Assembly: GCA_037143575.1 (NCBI GenBank)
Contig: JBAWYM010000049.1
Span: 1 to 12,437, forward strand
DNA length: 12,437 nucleotides
From: JBAWYM01 sp037143575
GTDB lineage: Bacteria > Patescibacteriota > Gracilibacteria > Peribacterales > Peribacteraceae
Direction: 5' to 3'
In this document: positions 12,388 to 12,437 of the stretch, piece after piece
Layout of the letters: each line of letters starts with the position of its first letter
Position numbering within the stretch: position 1 is the first letter of the stretch
The notes under the pieces: model-generated
Databases searched by the model: none
What the model was told of the DNA's origin: nothing
Seen by the model: the letters and a program-made list of their open reading frames with translations, nothing else
Position numbers and translations under genes: made by a program

Positions 12388-12437
12388 GCTCTTCTGGAAA
12401 TCGAGTGGGTAGCAATTTGAACTTCTTCGCAACCTGA

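Noticed and set aside
12213..12437. Open frame on the + strand at the end of the window
   Set aside because: Antisense shadow of the methyltransferase N-terminus and its upstream region; no family character.

Overview
The window looks like part of a Candidate Phyla Radiation (Patescibacteria) genome, most likely Peribacteria-like. This placement is my inference, not a database result. It rests on moderately GC-rich DNA with AT-rich patches, the standard genetic code, compact mostly single-gene units, a queuine/preQ salvage transporter, a large secreted surface protein beside glycosyltransferases, and many short palindromic repeats between and inside genes.

Layout. 120-1946 (+): rpiB and rpe, two isomerases of the non-oxidative pentose phosphate pathway, then a DUF192 lipoprotein whose start codon overlaps the rpe stop. 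1947-2251: a gene-free spacer with a palindromic element and a promoter-like repeat. 2252-3388 (+): an MTRFR-like (C12orf65-like) GGQ release-factor protein, probably for ribosome rescue, and a YhhQ-type queuosine precursor transporter. 3389-3608: a spacer filled with small hairpins. 3609-3818 (-): ribosomal protein L28 (rpmB). 3819-4023: a divergent promoter region with AT-rich AATCGC repeats. 4024-4968 (+): a GT2 glycosyltransferase. 5115-7763 (+): an 882-residue secreted protein with beta-solenoid-like regions, an apparent seven-bladed beta-propeller, an Ig-like domain, a proline-rich stalk and a charged C-terminal helix. 8016-10388 (+): a 790-residue fusion of two GT4 glycosyltransferases. 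10558-11571 (+): a third GT4 protein. 11577-12371 (-): a class I SAM-dependent methyltransferase that converges on it.

From 4024 onward the theme is the cell surface: three glycosyltransferase genes (four catalytic domains) surround one large exported protein, which suggests glycan assembly or surface-protein glycosylation. The first part is housekeeping: pentose phosphates, translation and tRNA modification.

The most unusual signal is the repeats. At least three palindrome families recur. One pairs GTCATGGTGAG with GTCGAACCATGAC, and a related copy swaps GG for CC with the matching change in the opposite arm. A second has a core of CCGTAGCTCC. A third is GCAGGTCGAAGACCTGC, found twice inside the fused GT4 gene in two different reading frames. 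Some repeats appear to have been absorbed as protein: a hairpin-rich insert in the DUF192 domain, the linker of the GT4 fusion, and an Asn-rich loop in the second GT4 domain. Several genes also lack a Shine-Dalgarno sequence and carry a -10-like hexamer only 6-10 nt before the start codon, which suggests leaderless transcripts.
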